DNA from: CAYSCZ01 sp964429655 | GTDB lineage: Bacteria > Bacteroidota > Bacteroidia > Cytophagales > Cyclobacteriaceae | DNA: 32,031 nt | NCBI GenBank assembly: GCA_964429655.1 | Contig: CAYSCZ010000036.1 | Span: forward strand, 1 to 32,031 | Direction: 5' to 3' | In this document: piece after piece, positions 6,806-16,203 of the stretch | Numbering within the stretch: the first letter of the stretch is position 1 | Layout of the letters: the number at the start of each line of letters is the position of its first letter | Made by a program: the position numbers and the translations under genes | Notes under the pieces: model-generated | Databases searched by the model: none | Told to the model about the DNA's origin: nothing | The model's input: the letters and a program-made list of their open reading frames with translations, nothing else

Positions 6806-7903
6806 TTATAAAATGCCTTTTGTGGTAGGAAGATTTTCAAGTTCCCGGAGATCTTTTTTCACTGCCATTTTCACACTCTTGGCTACGGCCTTAAAAATGG
6901 CTTCAATCTTATGATGTTCATTTTTACCTTCCGCTTTGATATTCATGTTGCAGCGTGCGGCATCAGAAAACGACTTGAAAAAATGAGGGAACATTTCTGT
7001 TGGTACATCCCCAATTTTTTCCCTGTTGAAATTAACATCCCACACTAGCCAGGGCCTTCCACTAAAATCAATGGCCACTTGTGCTAATGCATCATCCATA
7101 GGGAGTAAAAAACCATACCTATTGATGCCTCTTTTGTTTCCCAGGGCTTTATTAAATGCTTCACCAAGAGCCAGGGCGGTGTCTTCAATGGTATGATGTT
7201 CATCCACATGAAGGTCTCCATCAACTTCGATTTCGATATCACAGCCAGAATGTTTAGCCAGCTGTTCAAGCATATGATCAAAGAATCCCAACCCTGTATC
7301 TATTTCTGACTTTCCTGCCCCATCGACAAGAAGACCAAGATAGATGATTGTTTCGGTAGTCTGCCTGCGGACCTCAGCTTTTCTGTGTGGAGTGATTAAA
7401 TAGTTATAGATCCTTTCCCAGTTATTTGCAGTTAATTCTGCATCAGTCTCAGTTTTTTTGGAAATGTGAATGGCTTTGCAGCCAAGGTTTTTGGCTAGCA
7501 ATACATCGGTTATCCGATCACCAATCACATAAGAATTTTTCATATCATATAAAGGATTATTTAAATATTCTGACAGCATGCCAACACCCGGCTTTCTGTT
7601 GGGGTGGTTATCTTTCTCATAATGCTCATCGATATGAATATTAAAAAAATTGATACCCTCATTTTTAAGGGTTTTGATAATGAAATTGTGTACAGGCCAA
7701 AAATCTTCATTAGGTAAATCTGGTGTTCCAAGCCCGTCCTGATTTGAAACCATCACCAATTCATAATCCAGCTCAGTTGAAATCTTTCGAAGGAAATGAA
7801 TAGCATGAGGAAGGAAAGTAAGCTTATCAACACTGTCAACCTTTTCATCGTCAGTTTCTGAGACTATGGTGCCGTCTCTATCTAAGAATAAAATCTTTTT
7901 CAT
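6806..7903 (-). CDS. hisB: Bifunctional histidinol-phosphatase / imidazoleglycerol-phosphate dehydratase
   Basis: Catalyses steps 6 and 8 of histidine synthesis. The N-terminal HAD domain (1-170) has the nucleophile motif FLDRDGT (D8, D10), VSNQDG and GDRITD. The C-terminal dehydratase (about 174-365) has FDHMLEQLAKHSG and the metal motif HHTIED (236-241). Length (365 aa) is normal for the fused type. The HAD zinc loop that reads CxH...CxCRKP in E. coli is here HIDEHYEKDNHPNRKP, with no cysteines, so this phosphatase probably folds without structural zinc. Its start overlaps the hisC stop by one base, implying coupled translation. It is the last gene of the hisGDCB unit; hisH does not follow. 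Confidence 0.96.
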   Translation of the reverse strand: MKKILFLDRDGTIVSETDDEKVDSVDKLTFLPHAIHFLRKISTELDYELVMVSNQDGLGTPDLPNEDFWPVHNFIIKTLKNEGINFFNIHIDEHYEKDNHPNRKPGVGMLSEYLNNPLYDMKNSYVIGDRITDVLLAKNLGCKAIHISKKTETDAELTANNWERIYNYLITPHRKAEVRRQTTETIIYLGLLVDGAGKSEIDTGLGFFDHMLEQLAKHSGCDIEIEVDGDLHVDEHHTIEDTALALGEAFNKALGNKRGINRYGFLLPMDDALAQVAIDFSGRPWLVWDVNFNREKIGDVPTEMFPHFFKSFSDAARCNMNIKAEGKNEHHKIEAIFKAVAKSVKMAVKKDLRELENLPTTKGIL

Positions 7904-8952
7904 TAATGAAATCTTTTTAAAGCCTTTATCAATTCATTATTCTCGTAGTTAGTCCCGACAGTTATCCTCAAGCAATTCTCGCATAATATTACATTAGATC
8001 TGTCTCTTACGATTATAGATTGATTTATTAAATAATTAAAAATTTTCTTGGCATCATGGAATTTCACTAATAAGAAATTGGCATCACTGGGGTAGACTTT
8101 TTGCGTGATATTTAATGCTTGTAATGCTTGCAACAGCCGTGATCGCTCCCGGTGTATTTCTTTGACCATATGTTCTTTCCGCTCTGTCTGATCCAATGCT
8201 TCGAGTATGATCTTTTGCGCAGGTTCGTTTAAATTATATGGTGGTTTTATCTTATTAAGTAAGTTTATAACTTCTGTATTTGAATAAGCCATGCCCATTC
8301 TTAATCCTGCCAATCCCCAGGCCTTACTGAAAGTTTGAAGAATTATCAGGTTGTTATATTCCCTGATCAAAGCGATTAAGCTCTCGTCATTGGAAAAATC
8401 AATATAGGCCTCATCCAGGACAACGATTTTGTTATAGCTATCAAGAATTGATTTAATGGTTTCAGTAGGTATTCTATTGCCAGATGGGTTATTTGGGCTG
8501 CATATAAAAATTAACTTAACATCTTTCAGCGACTTATTACGCAGTTCGTTTGTATTAAGCTCAAACTCAGGCGTCAGTGGTTGAGAAGTTACACCAACTT
8601 CGTTAATCTGGGCACTCACTTTATAAATTCCGTAAGTCGGAGGGAATATTAGGATTTTATCTTTTTTAGGTTCGCAGAAGGTCCTAATCAATAAATCTAT
8701 GGCTTCATCGCTTCCGTTTCCTATGAAGATTTGGTTTGGGGGTACACTTTTAATATCAGATAACTTCTTTTTTATTTTTTTCTGATATGGGTCTGGATAT
8801 CGGTTATAAGTTCCTACCACTGATCCAAAAGCATTTTCGTTGGCATCTAAAAAAATTTCTGCAGGCCCTTCATATTCGCTTCGCGCAGATGAGTAGGGGA
8901 TCAACGATCTTAGGTGAGGTCTGGCCAGTTCATCAATATTAACTTGTTTCAT
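7903..8952 (-). CDS. hisC: Histidinol-phosphate aminotransferase
   Basis: Transfers an amino group from glutamate to imidazole-acetol phosphate. It is a PLP enzyme of fold type I, 349 aa. Visible motifs are DANENAFG (substrate region), GNGSDEAID, SPNNPSGN, DEAYIDF and the cofactor lysine in TFSKAWGLAGLRMG. Overlaps of 14 bp with hisD upstream and 1 bp with hisB downstream place it firmly in a coupled operon. Nothing unusual. Confidence 0.96.
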   Translation of the reverse strand: MKQVNIDELARPHLRSLIPYSSARSEYEGPAEIFLDANENAFGSVVGTYNRYPDPYQKKIKKKLSDIKSVPPNQIFIGNGSDEAIDLLIRTFCEPKKDKILIFPPTYGIYKVSAQINEVGVTSQPLTPEFELNTNELRNKSLKDVKLIFICSPNNPSGNRIPTETIKSILDSYNKIVVLDEAYIDFSNDESLIALIREYNNLIILQTFSKAWGLAGLRMGMAYSNTEVINLLNKIKPPYNLNEPAQKIILEALDQTERKEHMVKEIHRERSRLLQALQALNITQKVYPSDANFLLVKFHDAKKIFNYLINQSIIVRDRSNVILCENCLRITVGTNYENNELIKALKRFH

Positions 8953-10237
8953 TGAGGTGTTTCAACCGTATGGATACGGCTCTCTTATGTGCTTCTAAAT
9001 TTTCTGCTTGCGCCATTTTTTCTACTACCGGACCAATATGCAGTAATCCTTCGGGAGTTACCTTTTGATAAGTGATTTTTTTAAAAAAACTATCTAAAGA
9101 CACACCGCTGTAAGCTTTTGTCCAGCCATTGGTTGGTAGCGTATGATTAGTCCCTGAGGCGTAATCCCCGACGGATTCGGGTGTATAATTACCTAAAAAG
9201 ACTGATCCTGCGTTGATAATTTTCCCAGCAACCTCTTCATCATCCTGAACAGATATAATTAAATGCTCAGGACCATAAGCATTTATAAGTTGAATGCATT
9301 TTTCCATATTTTCAAAAACAAAAGCTTTGCTATTTTTCAAAGCTTTTAGGGCTATGGACTTTCTGGGTAGATCATCAATTATCTTTGTTAGTTCACGATT
9401 GATTTCATCCACTTTATTTTGGTCATTACTAACCAGTACTACCTGACTATCGGCTCCGTGCTCGGCCTGTGAAAGAAGATCAATTGCAGCAAAGGAGGCA
9501 ATGCTCGACTCATCAACCATTACAGCCACTTCCGATGGCCCAGCAGGCATGTCGATTGCTACATTTGACTGACTGGCGAATTGTTTGGCTCCTGTAACGT
9601 ATTGGTTTCCAGGCCCAAATATTTTGTTCACCTTGTCCACGGATTCTGTACCCAGCGCTAAAGCGGCGATGGCCTGGGCACCACCTAGTTTTAATATTTT
9701 CTCTATTCCTAATATATGGGCAACATAGCGAATCACCGGATTTATTTCACCTTTTTGGTCAGACGGTGTTGCTACTATTATCTCTTTACATCCAGCAATT
9801 TTAGCGGGGATACCAAGCATTAGCAAGGTAGAAAAAAGCGGTGCTGATCCTCCAGGCACATAAAGACCAACTTTTTCAATAGCCACAGATCTTCTCTGAC
9901 ATTTTACTCCGGGCATGGTTTCTACATTTAAAGGGCCTTCCCGCTGAGCAGAATGAAATTTTTCTATGTTTTCTTTGGCAATTAAGATGCTTTTTTTAAG
10001 ATCTTCCTCAATTATCCCCTGCGCATTTTCTATCTCCTTCTGTTCGACAAAAAGGGTATCCAAATTTACCTTGTCATATTTTTCAGCAAATGCTAATAAT
10101 GCTTTATCGCCGTCTTTTCTAACCCGGTCAAATATTTGTTTTACAACCTCAGTAACATCTTTATTTTCGGCATATGGCCTCGATATCAGATTACTCCATT
10201 GCTCTAAGGGGGCATTTTTTATTGTCGTTAACATCAA
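8939..10237 (-). CDS. hisD: Histidinol dehydrogenase
   Basis: Performs the last two oxidations, L-histidinol to L-histidine, with NAD+ and a catalytic Zn2+. It is 432 aa, the normal length. Recognisable stretches are PGGSAPLFSTLLMLGIPAKIAG, KLGGAQAIAALALGT, FGPGNQYV, DMPAGPSEVAV, LLSQAEHGADSQ (zinc-ligand region) and GDYASGTNHTLPT. Two adjacent Met codons begin the ORF, either of which may be the start. It lies 2 bp after hisG and overlaps hisC by 14 bp. Confidence 0.96.
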   Translation of the reverse strand: MMLTTIKNAPLEQWSNLISRPYAENKDVTEVVKQIFDRVRKDGDKALLAFAEKYDKVNLDTLFVEQKEIENAQGIIEEDLKKSILIAKENIEKFHSAQREGPLNVETMPGVKCQRRSVAIEKVGLYVPGGSAPLFSTLLMLGIPAKIAGCKEIIVATPSDQKGEINPVIRYVAHILGIEKILKLGGAQAIAALALGTESVDKVNKIFGPGNQYVTGAKQFASQSNVAIDMPAGPSEVAVMVDESSIASFAAIDLLSQAEHGADSQVVLVSNDQNKVDEINRELTKIIDDLPRKSIALKALKNSKAFVFENMEKCIQLINAYGPEHLIISVQDDEEVAGKIINAGSVFLGNYTPESVGDYASGTNHTLPTNGWTKAYSGVSLDSFFKKITYQKVTPEGLLHIGPVVEKMAQAENLEAHKRAVSIRLKHLNETS

Positions 10238-10239
10238 AC

Positions 10240-11100
10240 TTAAAGAATCATTTTTTCTATAGGTACCACTAATATTCCTTCTGCTCCTTCAGCCTTAAGG
10301 CTATGAATTATTTCCCAGAATTCATCTTCTTTTACAACCGAATGCACAGAACTCCAGCCATGACTGGCTAATGGTAACACGGTTGGGCTTCTCATACCGG
10401 GAAGGACTTTAATAATGTCGTCTAATTTTTCATTTGGGGCATTTAAAAGAATGTATTTATTGTTTTTACCGATTAATACTGAATCTATCCTGAAAAGTAA
10501 CTTTTCTATGAGTTGTAGCTTTTCCTGGTTGTGTACTTTTTTGGGTCCTATTAGAACTGCTTCACTTTTAAATATAGTTTCCACCTCTTTTAATCCATTG
10601 ATCAGTAGTGTGCTGCCCGAACTGACCAGGTCACAAATACCATCGGCCAGCCCTATACTGGGAGCAATCTCTACGGAACCACTTATTTCATGAATTTCAG
10701 CCCGGATGTTATATCTTTCTAAATATTTGCTTAGGATATTTGGATAGGAAGTAGCTATGCTTTTATTATGAAAAAAATTGATATCACTGTAGTCGGAGGA
10801 CTTTGGTATTGCCAATGAAAGACGGCATTTTGAGAAGCCGAGCTTTTTTATGATCTCTGTTGCTTTATCCTTTTCTGCAACCTCATTCTCTCCAACTATA
10901 CCCAGGTCAGCGATGCTATCTTCAACATATCCGGGTATGTCATCATCCCTTAGGAAAAGAAATTCGATGGGGTAATTGTAGGATATTGCTTTTAATTTTT
11001 TTGCCCCGTTATTAAATTTTATGCCGCATTCTTTAAAAATTTTTAAAGAATCTTCGCTTAATCTACCTGATTTCTGAATGGCGATTCGTAATGCCTCCAT
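10240..11100 (-). CDS. hisG: ATP phosphoribosyltransferase, long form
   Basis: Catalyses the first, flux-controlling step of histidine synthesis (ATP plus PRPP). The catalytic part opens with LRIAIQKSGRLSEDS and includes FLRDDDIPGYVEDSIADLGI and the PRPP loop SGSVEIAPSIGLADGICDLVSSGSTL region. The C-terminal ~75 residues, with GMRSPTVLPL and GWSSVHSVV, form the ACT-like regulatory domain of the long form. It should therefore be feedback-inhibited by histidine on its own and need no HisZ. It is the first gene of hisGDCB. The 80 bp upstream contain no run of His codons and no terminator hairpin, so I see no his leader attenuator here. Confidence 0.95.
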   Translation of the reverse strand: MEALRIAIQKSGRLSEDSLKIFKECGIKFNNGAKKLKAISYNYPIEFLFLRDDDIPGYVEDSIADLGIVGENEVAEKDKATEIIKKLGFSKCRLSLAIPKSSDYSDINFFHNKSIATSYPNILSKYLERYNIRAEIHEISGSVEIAPSIGLADGICDLVSSGSTLLINGLKEVETIFKSEAVLIGPKKVHNQEKLQLIEKLLFRIDSVLIGKNNKYILLNAPNEKLDDIIKVLPGMRSPTVLPLASHGWSSVHSVVKEDEFWEIIHSLKAEGAEGILVVPIEKMIL

Positions 11101-11180
11101 GTTAAATAATATAATTAAACCAGTATAATGTTATTTAATTGAGATTAACCAAAAAGATGAATTGATGTATGAAGCTTTGT

Positions 11181-11525
11181 TTATCTTTTTTTTGTTTTTT
11201 TATAACCTTCATTCAGAAGAATCTTTGTTATGCCGTCCCTTAAGCCCCCCTGGATTAGTATTTGATTATCTTTTGTAGACCCGCCAACCCCGCACTTATT
11301 TTTTAATAGCTTGCATAACGCTTTCAACGCATCATCTGAGCCAACAAAACCCGTAATAAGTGTCACTTGTTTACCTTTTCTACCCTTATTATCCAGACTT
11401 ACGATCAATGATTGTTCCTCTTTTGTAACCGGTTCTAACGCTTCTTCAGGTTCTGAATAGTCAAAGTCCGGATCTGTGGAGTAAATGATACCACCTGAAG
11501 TTTTATTTTTTTTCTTTTGCGCCAT
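11181..11525 (-). CDS. SUI1/eIF1-family translation factor (YciH type)
   Basis: A 114 aa protein whose C-terminal 75 residues carry the eIF1/SUI1 fold: LDNKGRKGKQVTLITGF, LCKLLKNKCGVGGSTKD and ILIQGGLRDGI. The N-terminal ~40 residues are lysine-rich and then acidic, and probably flexible. Bacterial homologues such as YciH influence the fidelity of start-codon selection. This could matter in a genome with little Shine-Dalgarno use, but that link is speculation. It lies 3 bp downstream of the universal stress protein gene, so the two are probably cotranscribed, and 80 bp upstream of hisG. Confidence 0.9.
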   Translation of the reverse strand: MAQKKKNKTSGGIIYSTDPDFDYSEPEEALEPVTKEEQSLIVSLDNKGRKGKQVTLITGFVGSDDALKALCKLLKNKCGVGGSTKDNQILIQGGLRDGITKILLNEGYKKTKKR

Positions 11526-11528
11526 TGA

Positions 11529-12377
11529 TTATCCATCAAGATTCAATGTCCAAACCGGTAGTTTGGAGTGGTTTACAATATCTTCTGCAATGCTTCCACT
11601 TAAAATATGACTTATACCTTTTCTGCCATGAGTGCCCAGAGCAATTATCCCCGCTTCTTCATCTTCTGCAAAGTTTAAAATACCATCTTCTTCGGTGAGG
11701 TCACTGTATAGATCAATGGTGAAGGTGTCCAGTTCAAACTTCCCGGCAAATTCTTCCATCATATCTACTGCTGCCCGGTCACTGATGAAATTATTTGGTG
11801 TATTTATTCTTACCAGCCTAAGCTGAGCACCTAAAACATCTTGCAGCTGAATTAATTTTGGCACAAAATTTTCATCCAACATTTCAAAATCAGAAGCAAA
11901 AACAATGTCTTCAACGAAATCCACATTTACTTCTTCCTTCAGAGTGATAACCGGGCATTTAGCGTGCCTGACGACTTTTTCTGCATTTGAACCAACAAAT
12001 AGTTCATCCAACCCTTCTGATCCCTCAGTGCCCATGACCACCAGGTCAACTTCTTCTTCGACAATCTCGCTGGTTATTTCAATAAAAGGATTTCCAATCA
12101 CAATCTTATATCGAAGTGTAATGTCTGAGTAGGTTTCATCATTTATTATATTATCCATCCTTTCCTGTATAGACTCAACCATTTTTGCTATGTAGACATT
12201 CTCGGTAGGGTCATAGTCTACAATACCCATGGTGTTAAAAGATGTGTCTGTGGGATGCTCAATAACATAAAACAAAACAACATCACTATCTTCCACTTTA
12301 GCAGCCAACGAATGTGCAAAATGAAGCGCGTTTTTCGCAACTTCTGAAAAATCATAGGGAACTAAAATACTTTTCAT
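11529..12377 (-). CDS. Tandem-domain universal stress protein
   Basis: Two UspA domains in 282 aa. Domain 1 (1-145) opens with SILVPYDFSEVAKNALHFA and carries VVMGTEGSEGLDELFVGSNAEKV. Domain 2 (about 152-282) ends with IIALGTHGRKGISHILSGSIAEDI. The GxxG-(x9)-G(S/T) ATP-binding signature is clearer in domain 2 (GTHGRKG...SGS) than in domain 1 (GTEGSEG...GSN). Such tandem Usp proteins are common in Bacteroidota and are linked to stress or stationary phase. It is first in a two-gene unit with the SUI1 factor. The 175 bp upstream hold no recognised motif. Confidence 0.92.
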   Translation of the reverse strand: MKSILVPYDFSEVAKNALHFAHSLAAKVEDSDVVLFYVIEHPTDTSFNTMGIVDYDPTENVYIAKMVESIQERMDNIINDETYSDITLRYKIVIGNPFIEITSEIVEEEVDLVVMGTEGSEGLDELFVGSNAEKVVRHAKCPVITLKEEVNVDFVEDIVFASDFEMLDENFVPKLIQLQDVLGAQLRLVRINTPNNFISDRAAVDMMEEFAGKFELDTFTIDLYSDLTEEDGILNFAEDEEAGIIALGTHGRKGISHILSGSIAEDIVNHSKLPVWTLNLDG

Positions 12378-12552
12378 GGGTATTAAATCTTATTTGTTAG
12401 GTGGTAAATTTATTGTGCTTTAAAGGTCAATTTTTTCAGAAAATTATTCAATTGTATAGTGAATATATAAATCTTAATCAAAATAATAAACCTTTAACGT
12501 GATAATGTAAGTAAATAATTGGTAGTCAATCGATTAATAAGCGATTACGATT

Positions 12553-13449
12553 TTAAATTAATAATGCGATCCCAAATATCAGGATAAAAATTAATGTAGA
12601 TACAGCCATTTGCTTTAAGTAAGGGTCAATCTTCATGCTGTTGGGAGAAGAAACACCTTTATAATTTTTATATAATAAGGGGATCACAGCAAGGTATCCA
12701 AGCTCATGCCATTGCCAGGTCTTCGAAAAAGTATAAACACAAGCCGCTAAAAGACCAAATGTCAATAAAAAAGTATGATAGATGAGTGCTTTTTGCTTAC
12801 CCAGCCGAACAGGTATGGATAATTTTCCTGCCATTTTATCAGATTCGATATCACGAATGTTGTTTACATTTAATACGGCCACCGAAAAAAAACCAACAGA
12901 ACTGGCAGGTAATAAAATATTTAAACTTAAGCGATGGGTATGCAAAAAATAGGTGCCCAATACAGCACAAATGCCAAAAAAAATAAAAACCGCAAGGTCA
13001 CCCAGACCTACATATCCATAGGGTTTTTTCCCATTCGTATAAGCAATGGCTGAAAGGATAGCCAGCATTCCGACTATTAAAAAAAGTAAATAATAATCCA
13101 ACCTGTTGCTAAAGGCTATTTGAAGCAGGAATAGGCCACTAATCAATGAAAGAATGGCCATTACTTTTATTCCTTTTTTCATATCAAGGTGGTTAATAAC
13201 ACCGGATTGCACACTTCTGACAGGCCCTTTTCTGTTTTCACCATCAACACCCGACCTGAAGTCGCCATAATCATTGGCAAGATTGGATAATATTTGAAGG
13301 AGAGTGGCTGTTAATAAACTTAATACAGTCACATCCCATGCTATAGAAACCTTAGTGGCAGCCAGGAATGTACCCATGCCTATTCCTGCCAGAGCGAGTG
13401 GTATTGTCCTTGGGCGAGCTGCAACAATCCATGCACTTGTTTTATTCAT
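12553..13449 (-). CDS. menA: 1,4-dihydroxy-2-naphthoate polyprenyltransferase
   Basis: Attaches the polyprenyl chain in menaquinone synthesis, in the inner membrane. It is a UbiA-type prenyltransferase of 298 aa with 8-9 hydrophobic helices. The first Asp-rich motif is NLANDYGDFRSGVD (normally NDxxD). The second region is NVNNIRDIESDKMAGK, with the D-x3-D spacing. The start WIVAARPRTIPLALAGIGMG is typical for MenA. It is the last gene of the arginine-centred operon, 3 bp after argS. The partnership has no obvious metabolic logic and may only reflect transcription. No other men genes are present here. Confidence 0.93.
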   Translation of the reverse strand: MNKTSAWIVAARPRTIPLALAGIGMGTFLAATKVSIAWDVTVLSLLTATLLQILSNLANDYGDFRSGVDGENRKGPVRSVQSGVINHLDMKKGIKVMAILSLISGLFLLQIAFSNRLDYYLLFLIVGMLAILSAIAYTNGKKPYGYVGLGDLAVFIFFGICAVLGTYFLHTHRLSLNILLPASSVGFFSVAVLNVNNIRDIESDKMAGKLSIPVRLGKQKALIYHTFLLTFGLLAACVYTFSKTWQWHELGYLAVIPLLYKNYKGVSSPNSMKIDPYLKQMAVSTLIFILIFGIALLI

Positions 13450-13452
13450 GAC

Positions 13453-15237
13453 TCACATTTTATCAGGCACATTTATGCCTAGACAATTCATAGATAAGTT
13501 AATTATACGTGCGGTTACACTGGAGAGTAAAACCCTGAATGAAATAATGTGTTTATCCTGGATACTGAATATGGGTAGTTCCTGGTAAAAGCGATTATAT
13601 TCTTTGGCAACATCATAAGCATATTGGGCAATGATTGAGGGGCTATAATCAGCGGCTGCTGCATGGATTTTTCCAGGCAATTGAGACAAAAGGAAAATAA
13701 TTTCTTTTTCAACTTGGCTTACACGGAAACCTGCGTGGTTTGTTAAGACAGGTTCAATATTCAGAGCCTTTGATTTTCTTAATATTGCTGATATTCTGGC
13801 ATGAGTATACTGGATAAAAGGCCCTGTGTTCCCCTGAAATTCTATTGAAGCTTCGGGGTCAAATAGTATTCTTTTTTTAGGATCAACCTTAAGTAAGAAA
13901 TATTTTAAAGCACCTACGCCTAATGTTTGGTATAAAACTTCTGCTTCTGCACTATCAAAACCATCAATCTTTCCAAGTTCCTGTGTTCTTACCCTCGCGG
14001 TTTTTATCATTTCATCAATAAGATCATCAGCATCAACCACTGTACCTTCTCTGGATTTCATTTTTCCTGTTGGCAGATCAACCATGCCATAGGATAAATG
14101 ATGAAGACCACCTGCATAAGTTCTGCCAATCTTTTCCAGTATTTTAAAAAGTACGGCAAAATGATAATCCTGCTCATTTCCTACTACATAAATCGATTGA
14201 TCGAATGGGAAATCTTTGAATTTTAAATCAGCAGTTCCAAGGTCCTGTGTCATGTAGACTGAAGTTCCATCCGAACGGAGGAGGATTTTCTCATCATAGC
14301 CATCTTCTGTTAAATCAGCCCATACTGAACCATCTCCCTTTTTGAAAAAAACTGATTTTTCAAGTCCTTCTTTAACCAGGTCCTTTCCTAACAAGTAAGT
14401 ATCGGATTCATGGTAAATGGTGTCAAAGGAGATGCCTATTTTCTTATAGGTTTTATCAAATCCATCATATACCCATTGGTTCATTTTTTCCCATAACCTG
14501 ACTGTCTTTTCATCGCCCGCTTCCCATTTTTTAAGCATTTCCTGTGCCTCCAGCATAATAGGTGCTGTTTTTTTTGCTTCTTCTACTGATTTACCGTCTG
14601 CTCTTAGTGCTTCAATTTCTTTTTTGTAAGCTTTATCGAATTCGACATAATACTTACCCACAAGATGATCACCTTTCATGTTTTCTGAGGGTTGTTCATC
14701 ATTGCCAAATTTTTGGTAGGCCACCATGGATTTACAAATATGTATCCCCCGATCGTTGACCAGATTTGTTCTCAGGACTTCATAACCGGCCTTTTCCATT
14801 ATCCTGAAGACGGCATCTCCCAAAAAATTATTTCTAAGATGGCCCAAATGAAGCGGTTTATTCGTGTTGGGTGAGGAAAATTCCACCATCACTTTTTTGC
14901 CGTTATCAGGTAATGTCCCAAAAGAAGTGTTCTGACCAATGGTATTTAATGTGTCGATAAAAGCATTGTCGGATAACTCCAGGTTTAAAAAACCTTTTAC
15001 CACGTTGTAGTCGTCGATACTATTCAGTTTTTCTTTTAAAAATGATCCGATATCCTCTGCGCTTTCCTGAGGTTTCTTTTTCGTCAGTTTACCAAAAGGA
15101 AAGGTTACAAATGTATAAGTCCCTTTGAAGTCTTTTTTGGTAGGTTGAAGTATAATTTCCTGATCCGAAAGGTCTGACTGATATATTTCTTTAAATGCCT
15201 GTTTTATAGTATCCTGAATTTTGACTTCAGTTTCCAT
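13453..15237 (-). CDS. argS: Arginyl-tRNA synthetase
   Basis: Class I synthetase charging tRNA-Arg, 594 aa, full length. The HIGH motif appears as PLHLGHLRNN, after SSPNTNK. The KMSKS-like site is GKMKSREGTV. The C-terminal DALR anticodon-binding domain includes FIQYTHARI and ends near INLSMNCLGINVPDKM. An additional N-terminal domain of about 110 residues is as expected for ArgS. It lies 18 bp after ctlX and 3 bp before menA. Cotranscription with two arginine/citrulline hydrolases suggests that arginine use and tRNA charging respond together. Confidence 0.97.
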   Translation of the reverse strand: METEVKIQDTIKQAFKEIYQSDLSDQEIILQPTKKDFKGTYTFVTFPFGKLTKKKPQESAEDIGSFLKEKLNSIDDYNVVKGFLNLELSDNAFIDTLNTIGQNTSFGTLPDNGKKVMVEFSSPNTNKPLHLGHLRNNFLGDAVFRIMEKAGYEVLRTNLVNDRGIHICKSMVAYQKFGNDEQPSENMKGDHLVGKYYVEFDKAYKKEIEALRADGKSVEEAKKTAPIMLEAQEMLKKWEAGDEKTVRLWEKMNQWVYDGFDKTYKKIGISFDTIYHESDTYLLGKDLVKEGLEKSVFFKKGDGSVWADLTEDGYDEKILLRSDGTSVYMTQDLGTADLKFKDFPFDQSIYVVGNEQDYHFAVLFKILEKIGRTYAGGLHHLSYGMVDLPTGKMKSREGTVVDADDLIDEMIKTARVRTQELGKIDGFDSAEAEVLYQTLGVGALKYFLLKVDPKKRILFDPEASIEFQGNTGPFIQYTHARISAILRKSKALNIEPVLTNHAGFRVSQVEKEIIFLLSQLPGKIHAAAADYSPSIIAQYAYDVAKEYNRFYQELPIFSIQDKHIISFRVLLSSVTARIINLSMNCLGINVPDKM

Positions 15238-15255
15238 GTGTGTAAGGTTTGAATT

Positions 15256-16197
15256 TTATATATGTGGTAAAAATATTTCCGCCATCATGCATCGGGAACT
15301 ACCCCCACCAAGTTTTTCAATTGTACTAACATCGCAATGGATGATTCTGTCATTATGTTTTAACAAAGACACTTCTTGTTGTTTTGACAGTGCATCATAT
15401 GCATTACTTGACATAAATACCATTCTTTGTCCTTCACTATTTAGTATTTGCAAGGTATTTCCCACGAAATGATGAATTTGTTCTTCCGTTATAGGAATGA
15501 TCTCTTTACCGGAACCTGAGAGCCTGTCTATAATATTTTTTCGTTCAGCGCCATCATCTATAGCTTGCAGGCATATTAATGCATACGTTTCACCTATTGA
15601 CATCATCACATTCGTGTGGTAAATGGGAACACGTTCGTTATGATGTGTTTGATTGGCGTGAAAACAAAAACAATCATAATTAAAACTGGCGGCAAACATT
15701 TTTACTGCACTTTCATGTGTCCTCTCGGAAATAGCTGCATATCCTATTTTATGCTGTCTGTCCAATACCAGGCTTCCGGTCCCCTCGATAAAGATGTCGT
15801 CATTTTCCAATGAAGATAGGTCGATCACATTGTTAACGATAAAATTATTTTTTGAAAGCAGTTTTTTTACATCCAGTTTTCTTTCCAGGCGTCGGTTGGG
15901 TGCAAACATTGGGTAGGTGATCATGGTTCCGTTTTCATGAAATGAAACCCAATTATTTGGGAATACAGCATCAGGAGTATCCGTAGAGGATATGTCAAAC
16001 CCTACAATCACTTTGACGCCAGATGACGCCAGTAAATAAACCATTCCGTCAAATTCCTCCTGTGCCGATTGCTCAATGGTTTTTTTGTTTTGATCTTTTG
16101 CCCGGTTCATAAAAAAATTATCCTTAGCGGTTTGCTCATTGTATCGAAAATGTGCGGGCCTTACCATCAGGATGGTGTTTGTGATCTGTTTATCCAT
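15256..16197 (-). CDS. ctlX: CtlX-family citrulline/arginine hydrolase
   Basis: A guanidino-group-modifying enzyme of the arginine deiminase superfamily, 313 aa. The opening TNTILMVRPAHFRYN, then PDAVFPNNWVSFH (75-87), is characteristic of the CtlX subgroup, linked in Francisella to citrulline use. A catalytic triad can be traced: E138 in IEGTGSLV, H194 in IYHTNVMMS and C303 in GGGSSRCMMAEI. The fold is expected to be a five-bladed alpha/beta propeller in the cytoplasm. It lies 6 bp after a second family member and 18 bp before argS. The exact substrate (citrulline versus arginine) cannot be settled from sequence. Confidence 0.85.
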   Translation of the reverse strand: MDKQITNTILMVRPAHFRYNEQTAKDNFFMNRAKDQNKKTIEQSAQEEFDGMVYLLASSGVKVIVGFDISSTDTPDAVFPNNWVSFHENGTMITYPMFAPNRRLERKLDVKKLLSKNNFIVNNVIDLSSLENDDIFIEGTGSLVLDRQHKIGYAAISERTHESAVKMFAASFNYDCFCFHANQTHHNERVPIYHTNVMMSIGETYALICLQAIDDGAERKNIIDRLSGSGKEIIPITEEQIHHFVGNTLQILNSEGQRMVFMSSNAYDALSKQQEVSLLKHNDRIIHCDVSTIEKLGGGSSRCMMAEIFLPHI

Positions 16198-16203
16198 AAA
16201 AAA

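Noticed and set aside
11101..11180. A possible His leader peptide attenuator before hisG
   Set aside because: No short ORF with repeated His codons and no terminator hairpin exist in these 80 bp on the minus strand.
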